Assembly (NCBI RefSeq): GCF_018139145.2
Contig: NC_059475.1
Span: forward strand, 8,487,937 to 8,551,936
Direction: 5' to 3'
From: Gymnogyps californianus
Lineage: Eukaryota; Chordata; Aves; Accipitriformes; Cathartidae
Length of the DNA stretch: 64,000 nt
The notes under the pieces are model-generated. The model ran no database searches, was not told where the DNA came from, and saw nothing but the letters and a program-made list of their open reading frames with translations. The position numbers and the translations under genes were made by a program. Position 1 is the first letter of the stretch; every line of letters begins with the position of its first letter. Positions 1-12,894 of the stretch are shown piece by piece.

Positions 1-3000
1 GTAAAAGATTTATTAATGAAATAAATTATTTCACGTTTGCAATAAAACGTTCATAAGCTTGGTTTGTAGGAAACAAAATTATTTTAATTGCATTGTCATT
101 TAGTATTAGCATTTTAGAAAACCATTTTTTTCCCCAAACTTATTTTTTTTATTTTAAAACATAGCAACAAGCTTCCTTCTCTCTTTTTTCCTTCTTACTA
201 CATCTCAGTCTAAACACAGATGAATGCCCCAACTAAACCGCACTTAGTAACTTTAGCACTTGTCTGCCTTTTTGTGTATTCATCCTGCATAGCAAAGACT
301 TGTATTTTAGTTGACCCCACCAAATGCTGTGTATTTTCTTTTTTTTATTTTAACTAATGCACTGCTACATGCTTTTGGTTTTTTATATACCTTATGAGAG
401 ATTTGTCTTTTTTTAGCCTGGGAGAATGTAACAGTTCTGAGGATTTGACACACTGATGCCACAAAATTGTCGGTCTCAAAGCTTTTCAAAGCTGTATGAT
501 GTGGGAGCTGAGATATTTTTAAGCAGAAATAGGTTAAATAGAGATATTATGGGCTGATAAATCAACTCTCCTTTTCTTAGTCTTTTGTTTAAATAGCACT
601 TTTATTTCCAAATTCTGGATGAAATTTTAGAAGTAACTTTTAAACATTTTAATAATCTTGTATTCTTCTGAAATTCTGATTTTGATTCTAAGAATATACA
701 TTTATTTAACTCTAAATAGGCTCACAGTCCCAAATCCTTTTTTAAATTCTGATAATTTCAGCAGAATTTAAGTGCTTTTTATATGTGATAGAGAAGTACA
801 GTTCTCAAACATAATTAATGATTTAATAAAACTGCTGGAAACTAGTGTCTTTGTTTCTCAATTTGTAATGAATCTGGGAGAAAGGGAGTTGTGCTAAAGC
901 CCTGCTCTTGAATCTCCCACACGCAGATATTTTGAGGAAAAGCCCAGGCTTAGCCATCTTTAAATGTCACTCATAGAAACCATGCCCTCCACTGCTCTCC
1001 ATATGTGCTCTGCTGTATAGTTTTCAGTTCAATTTTTGTATAGCTGTGCCAGAAGAAGCCTGTGTTGTGTGGCTAGTTTGGCTGTTGGTCTCCTTCACCC
1101 TTTCCTTAACTCTTTTATTTTCCCTTCTATTTTTAAGAATGATCTAAGAACTGATGAATGCTTTGTAGTTCTTGGACAGTAATGAAACCTTTCATGACAC
1201 TGAAGAGTTGTGAAGTATATATCCAACCAGCCAGCCTTTATCTTTGAGAATATACCTATGTTATGACAACTGGAGACTTTTTCTCACTTAGGTGTTCTGT
1301 ATCACTCAGGCATGATCACGTTTGGAAAGAGCTATTTCCTTGAAACAAAGAATAGCATTTAATTTGCAGTGTCAGAAGAGGGGAAAGCCTTTTATTCCAG
1401 TTCTAGTTATCATGAAGATAAAAAGAAGATATGAAGACAAAAAGAAATGTTTGGATCATTTCAATTTCAATTTTTTCAATATTGGCCGTAAAGCACATTT
1501 ATATGAGTGTGTTCTGTGTCTGTAATTCTCCCCAGTCCCAAGCCTACTAACCAATTTTAAGCTCTCTCCCTTTCCAAATGTGCTTATACAGAGATCTAGT
1601 TAAAAGATTTTTGAAAATTATGGACTGGGATACATGAATCAGTACACCCTAAGAAAACACAACATTAGCGATCACCTATGTATTCTGTTTAGTCTTTTAC
1701 CAGGCTAATGAAAGCATGCACGTTGACTTCTAATCAATGTAGACATACCTTCAAACAGCAACCACGTGTTCTGCCTCTCTTTACAGTTTAGTGTAAATGG
1801 GAGGGAAACAGGGGTAAACAGAAGCTGGGATAACAGTGATAAAGTTAGGATGCAAATCTGGAGGTAAACAATCTTTATTAATTCTGTTCATTAATCTTTA
1901 TCTAAAATGTGTTCAAATTACAGATATACCCAGACCATGAATAGGATTGGAAATTTTTTTCCTAGTTGTGCTTAAGTACAACATCTTGGAGTGTATTTAA
2001 CCAAGTTAATATACCAGGTGGAGCTGAAGCAGTTGGTCTTCAAAATACCAGTCGCTCCAAAGGCAGACTACCTCTTCCAGATTGCAGCTGAATTATGTAC
2101 GAAGCCTACTAAGAGGCTGTAAAGTTCACAACCACCACATGCAAGGATATGATTCAGGATATGTTTGCTTTAGAGCAAAGTGTTTGTTGGGATAGAAAAT
2201 TATATGGCTGTGAGACCTAGTAGCCCCAGAAATGTCTTAAGTCTCAGTGCATCATGTGAACATGTTTCTTGCATAGGGACAAGAACATAGTACATCTAAG
2301 AAACATATTCTTCAGCTAAGCATGGTAGTTACTAGGTAAATGCATTTTGGAAAAGCAACTGAGGAAATAAGAGTTGCTCTTGGTATGAAAGAGTTTTTCA
2401 AGTGCTCCTGCTTCCTTCTGTGGGGCAGCAAGGGACAAGACAGCACAAAACAGACCTAAGCTGATGCATATGCTAACTGCCATGGTACTGAGTCACAGAT
2501 TTTCTCATGTTGCTTTGTGTGAATTTAGTCATGTTTAAACAATCATTTTATAATGTTAGAAGTTTTTTATTATGTCAGAATAAAATCTCTTTATTATGTC
2601 AGAAGTTAAAAGTAAACTGTATTGGCCAAAAAGGCTATTTCAAATGGATACTGAGATGGTTTTAATCTCTGGCAGCCAAAATCTTTATCAGCTTCAGGTG
2701 AAACCATTTTTCCTTGATCTCTTAATCTGCTTCATTCTTAGCAACAGTTAAGGCATACCACAGTGCCTAATTGTGTTGCACTGATAGCGTCTCTGTCTCT
2801 GTTTTGGACTGAGCTTCTTGGGTGTCAACAGCTAGTATTTGTAATATCTCCCTTCCATATAGTGCCATGTAAGAAGGTTTTGTTCTGTGTTTGACTGCAA
2901 AACAGGAACTTTTTTCAGTGTTACATGAGGGTATTGAAGTAGCTTGTACTTTATCAGTGATGCTTGGAGAGCCTCTCACCCCTTATTGTCTTGACCTCTG

Positions 3001-5836
3001 TTCTATTTTAGTGTAAAGTACAGTCTCTGTGTAAAACATACATTATGTGTGTTTATATACAAGCAAATGTATATAGCTAAATGTCCCTGTCTCAAATTTG
3101 TCGTTGCCAATTATTATATAATAACAATGAACCAGTAGTACAAGTGACAGACATTTGCAGTGATTCTAGAGGGGAAAAATATTAAATAGCTTTAAGAAAA
3201 TATTGGTGCTGTTTTTCTTTACTTACAGTAAAGGTGAATGGTAAAATATGCCATTTCCTGGATTTTGGCTTTGCAGATGATGTGATAGCTGCCCAGCGAT
3301 ACTACAGCAGGATGAGGTAGCAACTTGTTATATCAGTGGTAGGATCTGAAACAAGGGCAAGCTCAGGGAGTTTAAGGAAATGCTTAGGCAGGATTTCATG
3401 ATCTCTTCCAAACTGTGGCTGGCATTTGTTTTCAGAAAAACAGAGGTTACCCACCACTATAAAAAGTTGCAGGTAGTACCTGGGAGCCAGTTGATCTTGG
3501 TGAATGAAAGGAAGAAATATCTGGAAATGTTTTGGCCTGCAGAATTATTCCTTTACAGAACTCACTTTTTAAAAGAAGGTTGATTTTATTTATTTTTTAA
3601 TTAGTATAATTGAGCAATATTTTGAGATGCTCATGTATCAGCAGCTCTTCACTGAAAAAGAAAGACCTTTTTACCTTAGCCAGCTTAAATCTATGAATAA
3701 CTGTATTAGGAAATTAAATCTGCATAATAGTTTAACTGTTCAGTGTTTTTTTTTTTTTTCAAAATAGCACCTTAACTAGAAAATAAGATTAATTAACTAT
3801 TTATTGTGGATAGCTGAGTTATAAAATTAGAAATTCAAAATAACATCTTTCTTTTTTAGAAAAATCTTTTATATAATGCTCTTAGAAGTAAATGCAAATA
3901 ATTTGTATCTGCATATATGTGAAATGCATTGGCTTGCTTGTCAGCTCATGTTTGTATTTATACTTTCTCAGAACCTTTCAGTACAGTGTTCTGTTTTCAT
4001 TTTTTCCTATCTGTCAGAAATCTTTGTCTTTGGTTTGAAAGTTTCCCTGCTTTCTTTCTGGGTAGATATAAGGAAACTTTGACAAAAGTAAATTTGTTTT
4101 TTTTACTGAAACATCTGTTATAAATCTGTAAATTTAATGAAAACAGTAAATACTAACTTAAAATTATAATCTTCTTGTAGCTTTCCTACCCATAAAGCTT
4201 AATTTTTACAACCATACTAATGTGAGTTTATTGTATACAAGGGTATCTTTTAAACAAGCTGTAAGAAATCTGAAAGTTTAACTCTGTACATAACCGTTCT
4301 CACGAAGAGACTTTACCAGGCTTTTGCAGTTCATCTGCAAAAAGAAAGTAAATAAAATTATTTGCTCAGAGGTGTGGCTTGCGTTTTCTGCTTAGCTGCT
4401 GAAACACATAGGTACAGTTGTTCTATTTCTGCAACTTTATTGAAGTAACTACATAAAAGTTTTCATAGCTTCCATTACCATTTATCTCGGAGGATGTACT
4501 GACAAACCACTGAAAGAGAGACAGAAACAACCATCCAGAAATTAGAACCATTTGTTCTCAATTTTGTCAATAACTGTAGATATTATGTTAATTTACACTA
4601 AAGAAACAAAAATAACACGTTGTTCATAAGATTACATATTGAACTATATACAGGTTTTCTCTCCTGTATTTTTTAATACTGAATTAGCATAATACTAAAC
4701 CCAAAATGGATTCATTTAAACTTTCATTGTCTCCTTTCTATTTGCCTTTTTTATGTCTTCACACCTAATGCCTTGTAACAGAGATACTGGCTAGCTCTAT
4801 ATATTTTTAACCCTTGAGACCACATCTCAGTTCTCTCTCAAGAGTCTTTGCGTAATGAAAACTTAGTCTTCAAATAAGTCTTGATCTATTTTAAGCAGAT
4901 AAAGAGTTCCTGTGCCCTCCAGCTTACACAGATGGGTGGTAAAGTTGGGTCATAAAACTTGGTTGCACTTCATTCCTCTAGTAGGTGTAGAAGCCCAATG
5001 CATAAATTCTGAATGCTGTGCTTGATATCCACCCAGTGCTGTTTACTTTTTCAGCAATGCAACAAAGGTAGAAAGCAGAAAGTTTGTAATAAAACACTGT
5101 TCCTAATTTAGGTCTTAGTCAAAGCTGCAGTTCTGTCCTCATAGAACCATTAAATCCACCTGTGTGCTGTGCTTTTTTTTTTAAAGCCAGAAATGTTTGC
5201 ACTAGAAACTTATAAAAATTGCTGGATTAAATATTTTCCCCTTCCTTTTACTCCCTTGTTTATATTCATAAGATATCTGTCATTAGTAGATATCATGCCT
5301 AATGGTTAGCAGAAGAGAAGATTCAAACCATCCTGTTACAGTTGTTTTCAGCCTGTGTCTGTAGGCTATTGTGCCTGTTGAATACTTTTGAAAGATTTAC
5401 AGATGCTAACAAAGAAAAGTGATCTTATTATAAAATAGGCTTAAATTCACTATGCAGGGAACTTATTTATTCTCAGAAACAGAATAGTTTAGGAGATCAA
5501 CCTTTAAAGAAAGATTAAAAAAAAAGAGAATATGGATGCTCCTCCAGATGTGTTGTTTGTGTAAAGTTGAGTATACGATGTCATATTTCCATTCTGCATT
5601 CTCTTATATTTGTATAATTCGTTTTTCCCATAATAATTACATGGGTTTTTTTCATGCTGAGTATTAGTAGGAGCCAGTCTTTCAGAACAGTTATTTTAAT
5701 CAAGTTTTTTTACAGATTTTACAACTGTTCATTATATTATGATAACTGTATTAGCTAACTTGGGGGGGAGGGGATAAAAATCTGAACTGCCATTTCTACT
5801 GTAGTTAGCTGACATTCTTTCGGTCTCCACCTGTAG
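1..5836 (+). other. ELP4: ELP4 intron 3, 3' part
   Basis: AT-rich intron sequence ending at the exon 4 acceptor. It holds short homopolymer runs (for example T13 near 3746) and a small tandem duplication at 2566-2604. I recognise no exon, RNA gene or dated transposon. Open frames of 60-72 codons on both strands have no family resemblance. Numbering as intron 3 rests on the human exon count. Confidence 0.8.
2566..2604. repeat. 15 bp direct repeat, 24 bp period
   Basis: TTTATTATGTCAGAA occurs at 2566-2580 and again at 2590-2604, separated by 9 bp. It is a small local duplication with no further copies noticed. Confidence 0.8.
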
Positions 5837-5968
5837 GAACTTCCAGCCCCTTTGCTTGATGATACCTACAGAAATGAATTGGGAGAAGAAGCAACAGCTG
5901 TTAAGTCTGAAGATTTTCAGGATTCTATGAAAATCGCCTGGCGCTACCAAAATTTACCAAAAATGGAG
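5837..5968 (+). CDS. ELP4: ELP4 exon 4 (internal, 44 codons)
   Basis: Internal coding exon of Elongator subunit 4. The acceptor is a pyrimidine-rich run ending CCACCTGTAG, and the donor is GAG|GTAATC. The frame is phase 0 at both ends. The peptide begins ELPAPLLDDTYRNELGEE and ends MKIAWRYQNLPKME. The last stretch matches the ELP4 motif MKIAWRYQ-LPK recalled from the human protein, so the match is strong. The acidic, less regular middle (EEATAVKSEDFQDS) is the expected variable loop before the conserved segment. ELP4 pairs with ELP5 and ELP6 in a ring of RecA-like folds that assists Elongator in modifying wobble uridine 34 of tRNAs. Exons 1-3, holding the start codon, are not in the window. 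Exon numbering is inferred from the human gene. Confidence 0.95.
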
Positions 5969-8900
5969 GTAATCAGTATTTCATACTTTTTTCCTCTTGC
6001 AGTCAAAATGAATTTGCAGAGCAAATGCTTTTCGATAGAATCTAGACAACAGAACTGCTAATGGACAGTGTTACAGTATTGCCTCCTGAGGGTAAATTAT
6101 CATACACCACTATATTTTTTGATTACTAGAGATACAGAGAGAAAGGGAATTTGAGAGTTTGCAGGAACTGTAAAACTTAATACAGACAATAATAATTTAA
6201 AAGTAAAAACCATTGAAGTTCCATGGGATTTTTCAATGTGTATTATTAAATTGAGACAGCTTTTTATGAAAGTTTGAATAATTTGGTCACTTACAAACTT
6301 TGCCCAAATTTAGTTGTACACAAATTACTTAAGTAGGTTTAATCAACAGTACTTACTAGATCTCTATAGTGAAAGTACTGTGTCAAAGCAAGCTGTTGAC
6401 CTGCTTATCCATGTGCATAACAACTAAAGTAAGCACTTGAGATTATATCAGCTTCACTGTCACTAGAAACTAATCACTGTGCAGGGAGAATATAAGAACC
6501 AAGCCCAGTGGTCAGTCTTTCAGAGTTTACAGTTGTTAGTGTTTCGTGAATAATATATCTCCCATGGCTGGCGACTTTCTTACTTAATCCAGTGGCACAA
6601 TCAACCTTTAATAAAATTACAGCATTTTTGACTATCCAGAACAAGAAACTTTTGTCTATGCATTTTAGCCTACATTTATAAATTCTGGTTTAGATGTAGT
6701 CATAACTGTCTAGTAAGTTCAGTCGTATTCTTAAAAAACATAATTGGAATGTGACAAAATGATCTTACAAGGCTTGGCATGTTTGGTTTTCTGTGAAATT
6801 GCACAGACATGGCTATATAGTTGTGTCAGAAAAGACTTATATATGGTGACATGCCAAATCAAACAGCCTCTAGGGTAATCATATAATCTCATCAATTTTA
6901 TTATTGTGGAGCTTGCTATGCCACTCTGAACCATCCCCAAAATAATTTGTCTGTTTTAAAATCTAGCAAAATTCCTTGTACATTGATATGGAAAGAATTC
7001 CATATTGTTAACAAATAGTGTTCTGATGTTCTAACAAAATAGAAAAACATATAAATAATCCAGTGAGGTGTGCACTCATCTTCTATAACTTCATAGAAGT
7101 AATCACTTCTTCCACTAATGTAATATTTCTCTATAGTACATAACGTACTTGTCCTCGATTATTGAAATTTGATTGTGCAAGATAGAATAAAATGGTCAGT
7201 CTTTCGTGGGGTGTTTCCCTTGTTGTCATTGTTGCTTTCTGAATTGGATGCTGATCTTCTGAATAGTTGAGGTACAATATTTTTAATGTATATGTTAAAT
7301 TTATTTAAAAAATTAAAACTTGCAAATAAAAGTCTACTTCTTACGCTATCTATACCTAAAATTCCTCAGGATGTTCTAATTAGTGAAAAATAGTTTTGAA
7401 ATTTATATTTTTCAATATTTTATAGTGCAATTATCATAAAAATTTGGTGCTGTGATAAATTAATCTGATTGGTGAATATACTCCATTGAGGAAAAATCTG
7501 ATGTTGCCTTACAGCACCCTGGATGTTAGTACTATCATTTAATTAACAACTTTGGTTGTGATTTATTCTTTACATTTTCTTTTGGCAGAAAAAAATAACG
7601 TTGAATAAAATTTCAAGGCATATTTTCCAAACTGATTGAACTAATAAACTAATAGATTTTCAAAAACTACTGTCAAATAGTTTCAAGTATGAAAGAGAGA
7701 AAATAGCTTTGCTTTTAACTAGAACTCTAAACGTGTTAGCAGAAAGCTTTTCCATCCAATATCTGGCTTTACATGAAGAACGAACGCTGACTAAAAGCTG
7801 TCTTTGTGGTATTTTTGATGCTTAATTTAGTTTTTATTTCTAAGTAATAAAAGAGATTTTCATTAATAGTTCAGATATTCCCTTCCCATTTATTAGGCCT
7901 CATATAGACTAGCTAGGTAACTCATATTTGTTCTTATGCATAGTATTTATATTAGTACTCTTCATACCTATCACAGTTTCACAGTTTCTCTTTACATATT
8001 GCATATACCTTGTACATGACAAAAAGACAGAAGATTTATAAGAAATCCGTCAGAGTAACAGGTCATGTTGTGCTAGATGTGCCTTTGCCGGTTTGTTACT
8101 TTCATCTGTATCAGAGGTTAATTTCATTTAAACTTTTGAGTATATGGATAGCCTATTTTGCAATGCAAGACAGTGTGGTTTTTTTTCTTTCTTTTTTTTT
8201 TTTTTTGAATGAACTGCTTATGTTCTTGGGGCAATATATAAACTGTCACAGCATGAAATCAATTTTCTGCCTTGATTCATCCTAAATCTGAGATTTCTAG
8301 CACATTAGTATTGCAATTAGAAACATTAACAGCAGACGGTAGCATAAAAGCACACTCTGCTCACTGACAATTTAGTGTATTTCTCCTTGTGCAAAATAGG
8401 AATCCAGGAAAGAACAGGCTTGAGCCTCCAATCCACTAATAAATTTATCAGATCAAACTTAAGAGGAATGGAAAGTCTCTGCCTCGCACTCTCCATGGTC
8501 ATTCTGCTAAGGCAGATTATTCATGCTTACTTGATTCAGGTAGGCTTTTTGCAAGCTTCCCTGCTAAGCCTGGGAATGCAGTACATTGAGGCCTATTCAT
8601 AGGCTTCTGACATAGACCGAGCTTTTATTGCATGGTGTTTTATTATAGCCAAATCCTAGTCTCCACCCAGTTTGTAGGCACTGTGCTTATTCTTTTGAAT
8701 CAAGAGAGGTTATCACCTACCTTAATCCATGCAGCAGGGTGGATTAAGGACACCAATGTGCCTCAGGATTCTCAAAGAGGATCCTGGAAACTTCTTGTTT
8801 CTTCTTTTTTGCTGTCTTTACTAAACTCTATTGGGCCTCAGTAAGGATTTGCATCTGAAATGGGCAACCTGGAGCTTTTCTCAATGAAGACATCAGATCA

Positions 8901-11667
8901 AAGTTCAGTTAGTCAAGGCCTTTCTAAAACATTAAGGGGGCTTGGAAGTACACAATAAAAAGATGAGCTCTGGCAGAGATTGCAGTAAAAACATTCTGAT
9001 CTGTAATCCGGATAAAGAATAGATTATAGGCCAAAGAACAGCCCCTGTTTAAATTGCTTTCAGAATCCTCGTTTTAAATAAAGTTACATTTTACATTTAA
9101 AATATTTAGATTTTGATAGATTGTTATGTTTTATTGGACTTCTTTAAAAATCAGATGCTGATAAATAAATTGGAACACTGACTTAGAGAACGTGTTTTTC
9201 TATCTTTTTTTGAGTAAAACTGATCTGCCTCTTATGACTAGATACACATGAGCAATTTTGTGGGTTTTTTTAATTAAAAACTAATGATTTGTTTTAATGA
9301 AAAGTTTGGGTTTAGTTTGGTTATTCTATTGTTTTTTGTAGGGAAGATATTGTGTTATTGTTACTATTTATATTCTCTGATAACTGACCAGGCCTAACAT
9401 CCATTAATCAAATAATTTCAAAATATTTACTCTAAATCAAATTATTCTAATTAATCTATTTTTTGTAAGCTGAAGCATAAAATAAAATTGTGGAAATACA
9501 TAGCATGATTGGTTTCAGAAAGCTAACTATAAATACATGGCCATGTCTGGCATGTCTGTATTCTTTCTTTTTACTGTTATAGTACTTACTTTATTACCAA
9601 GACCAAGGTTTATGAAAACCACAAGCTTTGTGTAATAATTGGAGTGGGAACTAAATAATTTGTTGCTCAACACACAAAAAATTAGTGGGATCCCATTATT
9701 GTAATAATTCAGTATACCTATCATCATTCCTGTATATAGCAAGAATAACAGATGATGAAATTGGAGCGGAAGTTGTTCCAAAGAATTTTCATTGCATACA
9801 TGCACAACCCTGCTCAACTTTCAGATAGCAGATAAAATATATATATTGGCCTGCTTAAAAGAAAAATCCTGTTATAGAATGTTCTAAGTTGTTACAGAAC
9901 CTATTGAGAAACTTTTGAAATTATTGGGGGTATTTCTGGTCACTTTTCAAAAGTAATTCCATGCTTTTAAGTGCAAACAAAATAGCGTTTCGTTTTACTT
10001 GCCAATCCAAACTTCTCTTCAGAACGACCTTTAAAAGGCATTCTGTTCTGCAGTGTGAATATGTCTTCAACATCTCTCTTACTTTCAGCTCTTACCTTTT
10101 CTCTCACCTGTTGTCTTTCACAACCATTGAGATATTTCATTTTATTTTAATACTTTATCATTTAATATGTGAGGTGGCTCTTGGCTCTTATGGGGGATTC
10201 AGCTTAGCAGTAAGTCTTGGAGTTGGGAGATAGAAGAATTACTTAAAAATATTTTTGCACATTCCTGCATTGTACAATGCACACTTCAGATGCAGTCCAG
10301 GCTTAGCGTAGTTGTCCTCAAAATAAACTAAAAGGTGATCTTTCTTTTGATCAGCAAAGCTGCTGTTAAAAGTCTAGGATCCAGAACCTTTCTTGGTCCA
10401 GGCATCTTACCAGTTAGAAATATTGTGGTTTTGGTTGATACTTGTATTATGAAACTTGTTTGCTTATTCTAAATGACCTTTCTTTTTCCTCAAAAGAGTT
10501 AGAACAGTTGCTGAGAGATAATCTGATCAGGAGCACAGTGGTGTTTGTGCCATAACCTAAAGATCAATTTTAATATTGCTTTGGTGATCTGTTACTCCTT
10601 TACAGTGTATATACTAAAAATACTGTATAGTGGTTTACATTTGTGCCAAGTGTTTTCCTTCCCTGGAAGAAACTAACTTGCCTCTGAGGTTTACTCTGCT
10701 TGACTGTTCTTTCCAGGATAGCTTTGGTTTTTTAATGGGAAGGGCAGAAAAGGTGAAGAAAATGGATTGTTAGAGGAAGAGCAAAAGCTGTTCAATTCCT
10801 GTAGTAGACAGCTACTACATGCTTGAATACTGCATATTATAACAATCTAGAGGTTTTTTAACATTACATGTGTAATTCAAATAATGTTGCAAGTTGCATG
10901 CTGAACTCCATTAATGTGGAACGAAAATATGCATTCATTTCCTCTGTTTATTTACTAGCAAAACATATTCAAAATGTGTAATTCCTGCTATGGTGTATAT
11001 TAAATTTGGGGGTTTTATGATGTTTTATATACCCAAAATTGAGAGCTGATAAAAAAGTATCTTCATTGTAGTAAAACATGGTTATTGTGTGTAATGTCTG
11101 TGTAATGCTCAACCTGCTATTTATTCAAAATTCAAGAAATTAAAAATAGTTTTTAACTATGTCCTCTTTTTTACAATTTTCTATTAAAATCAGATATATG
11201 AAGATGCAATGGTATTTTTTCTTACTGATCATAAATAAACACAATGAAACATTTTCAAAGTCACCTGAAAATGTTTCTGTAGCACCATATAATTCCCAGA
11301 TGCTGAAAAATCAGATAGGTGGAACACGTCATGGTCTACACATTTCATATATCTGGCCTTTTGAAATTTGTGATCATATGTCTAGAACGTGCAAAAATAC
11401 ATTCTTTTAAGTATCTGACTGGACTTTGGTGATGCAACTTGGAACAGTAAGGGTTGAATTCTGTGTGAAAAATTCACATTATAGGATGTCAACAGGGGAA
11501 CCAAAACTTAGTAGTAAATATTATAATGTTGTTCTACTTGAAGCTTATACTTAAGCTGAATGGGGAAAAAACCAGAGGTTTCTTTCAAGTGTATTGCTGG
11601 TTAATTATTTTCTTTTGACAGATAATAATTTAATAGGTTATTGTAATCAGTATTGTTGTTTCCACAG
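5969..11667 (+). other. ELP4: ELP4 intron 4
   Basis: A 5.7 kb AT-rich intron between exons 4 and 5. The only stretch that stands out is 8450-8880. It is less homopolymeric and carries an inverted pair of OTX/PITX-type sites and an octamer, listed separately. No coding sequence or clear mobile element is seen in the rest. Confidence 0.85.
8720..8749. promoter_or_regulatory. Inverted OTX/PITX (K50 homeodomain) pair in a candidate enhancer
   Basis: A perfect 10 bp inverted repeat: CCTTAATCCA at 8720-8729 and TGGATTAAGG at 8740-8749, with a 10 bp spacer. Each arm holds TAATCC, the site for OTX, CRX, PITX and GSC homeodomains. A perfect octamer ATTTGCAT (POU) follows at 8847-8854. The surrounding 8450-8880 is less homopolymeric than the rest of intron 4. 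Binding is inferred from motif identity only. Confidence 0.4.
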
Positions 11668-11807
11668 GCCAGCCCAACAACGTCTACAAAGTTTGGCCAT
11701 TATTATGATGTTTCTAAAACAATGTCTCCAGAACTGTTTCAGTCCATAAAATGGCACAGTTTTTACCTTCCTGAAGAATTGTCTTTACAGCCTAAAATGA
11801 AAACATG
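11668..11807 (+). CDS. ELP4: ELP4 exon 5 (internal, 46 codons plus 2 nt)
   Basis: Internal coding exon. The acceptor is GTTTCCACAG and the donor is TG|GTGAGT. It enters in phase 0 and ends with two bases (TG) that join the first T of exon 6 to make Cys. The peptide contains FGHYYDVSKTMSPELFQSIK and then WHSFYLPEELSLQPKMKT. The pattern GHYYD-SK--...-LPE fits the ELP4 family, and the part after the LPE motif is the usual divergent linker. Exons 4 and 5 together supply the central part of the RecA-like domain. Reading through the donor leaves an open frame of about 105 codons into intron 5. It has no family resemblance and is read as chance. Confidence 0.95.
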
Positions 11808-12879
11808 GTGAGTTGTAACACCACGTGCTTCTGTTGTGCGTTCAAATTTTGCCTGCATATTAGTAGTAAAGGATATTTTTGCATCTACGCTTGCTGTGAA
11901 AAATCTTGTAGTCACACATGGCTTACAAGCAGTTCAGCTGTGGTTCTCATGTCACTGCTACATGCCATGACTGGCAGCAAAGCTGCTGTGGCACAGAGAC
12001 AGCTCAGTATACTGACTCCTCAGCTGTGGGAGGAAGCAAGTTGGCAGGGACAATTAAGGCAGACATTACTAGGACAGCCTAGGACACAGCTGCATGTTCA
12101 GTCCAACCCTACTGACAGCTGATTGTGGGGACTAGGGAGAACTATCTGTCTGTGAACTACTCCCTGAGCACCATGGCCCATCAGCTTTCAGAGATGTGTG
12201 TGTCAGGTGACTATCAGTCTTAGGAAGATATCCATACAGTTTTTAGGGCTAAGAAGACAGGCCATCCTTGACCTACATAGCTTAGAATGCTATATCAGAT
12301 TAGTTTATTATGTGACTTTTACTTCTTACATCCTACAGCTTCACCTAAGGAAAATACAGAACACTGTGAATAGAATTACAATCACTAATTACGTATTACA
12401 CAACACCCCTAATTCCAGAGAAAATCATAAACTCTTCTCTGAATGAATAACTTATTATAGTTTATGTCTATCAGTAATGAATTAAGGAAGACCAAGAGAA
12501 AATGAGTGACAGTAGCGAAGACTCATATTAGCTTGTAGCACACACGTCCATTGTATCTTTCTTGGAGACATTTCAAGTCAAGTCAAACATCAAATACGGG
12601 CTAGCAATCTCTTTGTTCAGCCCAGTCACTTAATTTATATAATACCTAGTTTTATAGATCCCAGTGTACAGGGCCAACTCCTGGAAGTAGTTGTACCGTA
12701 TGCTTTATTGTGATTGATTTTTATTACAGTACACTCAAATGTAAAACCTGAGATTTGTGAAAGAAGCACAGTATGAAACACCTTTCTTAGAGCTGTAGAA
12801 AAGCAAAAGCCAAGTCTCTTTGTAATTTGTTTCTGTGTTACGTGATCAAATGTCACTGGTTTGTAAATTCTTGCGATGT

Positions 12880-12894
12880 AAAAAAAAAAAAAAA
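12880..12894. repeat. A15 homopolymer
   Basis: Fifteen consecutive A in intron 5. No element was recognised immediately upstream that it could be the tail of. Confidence 0.9.

Noticed and set aside
5140..5165. TCATAGAACCATTAAATCC as a reverse CR1 end
   Set aside because: Only about 15 bases resemble the CR1 terminus, and nothing beyond matches the element.
11805..12122. 105-codon frame crossing the exon 5 donor
   Set aside because: The donor is a good GTGAGT and the joined frame with exon 6 is exact, so this is intron read-through. The intronic part has no ELP4 similarity.
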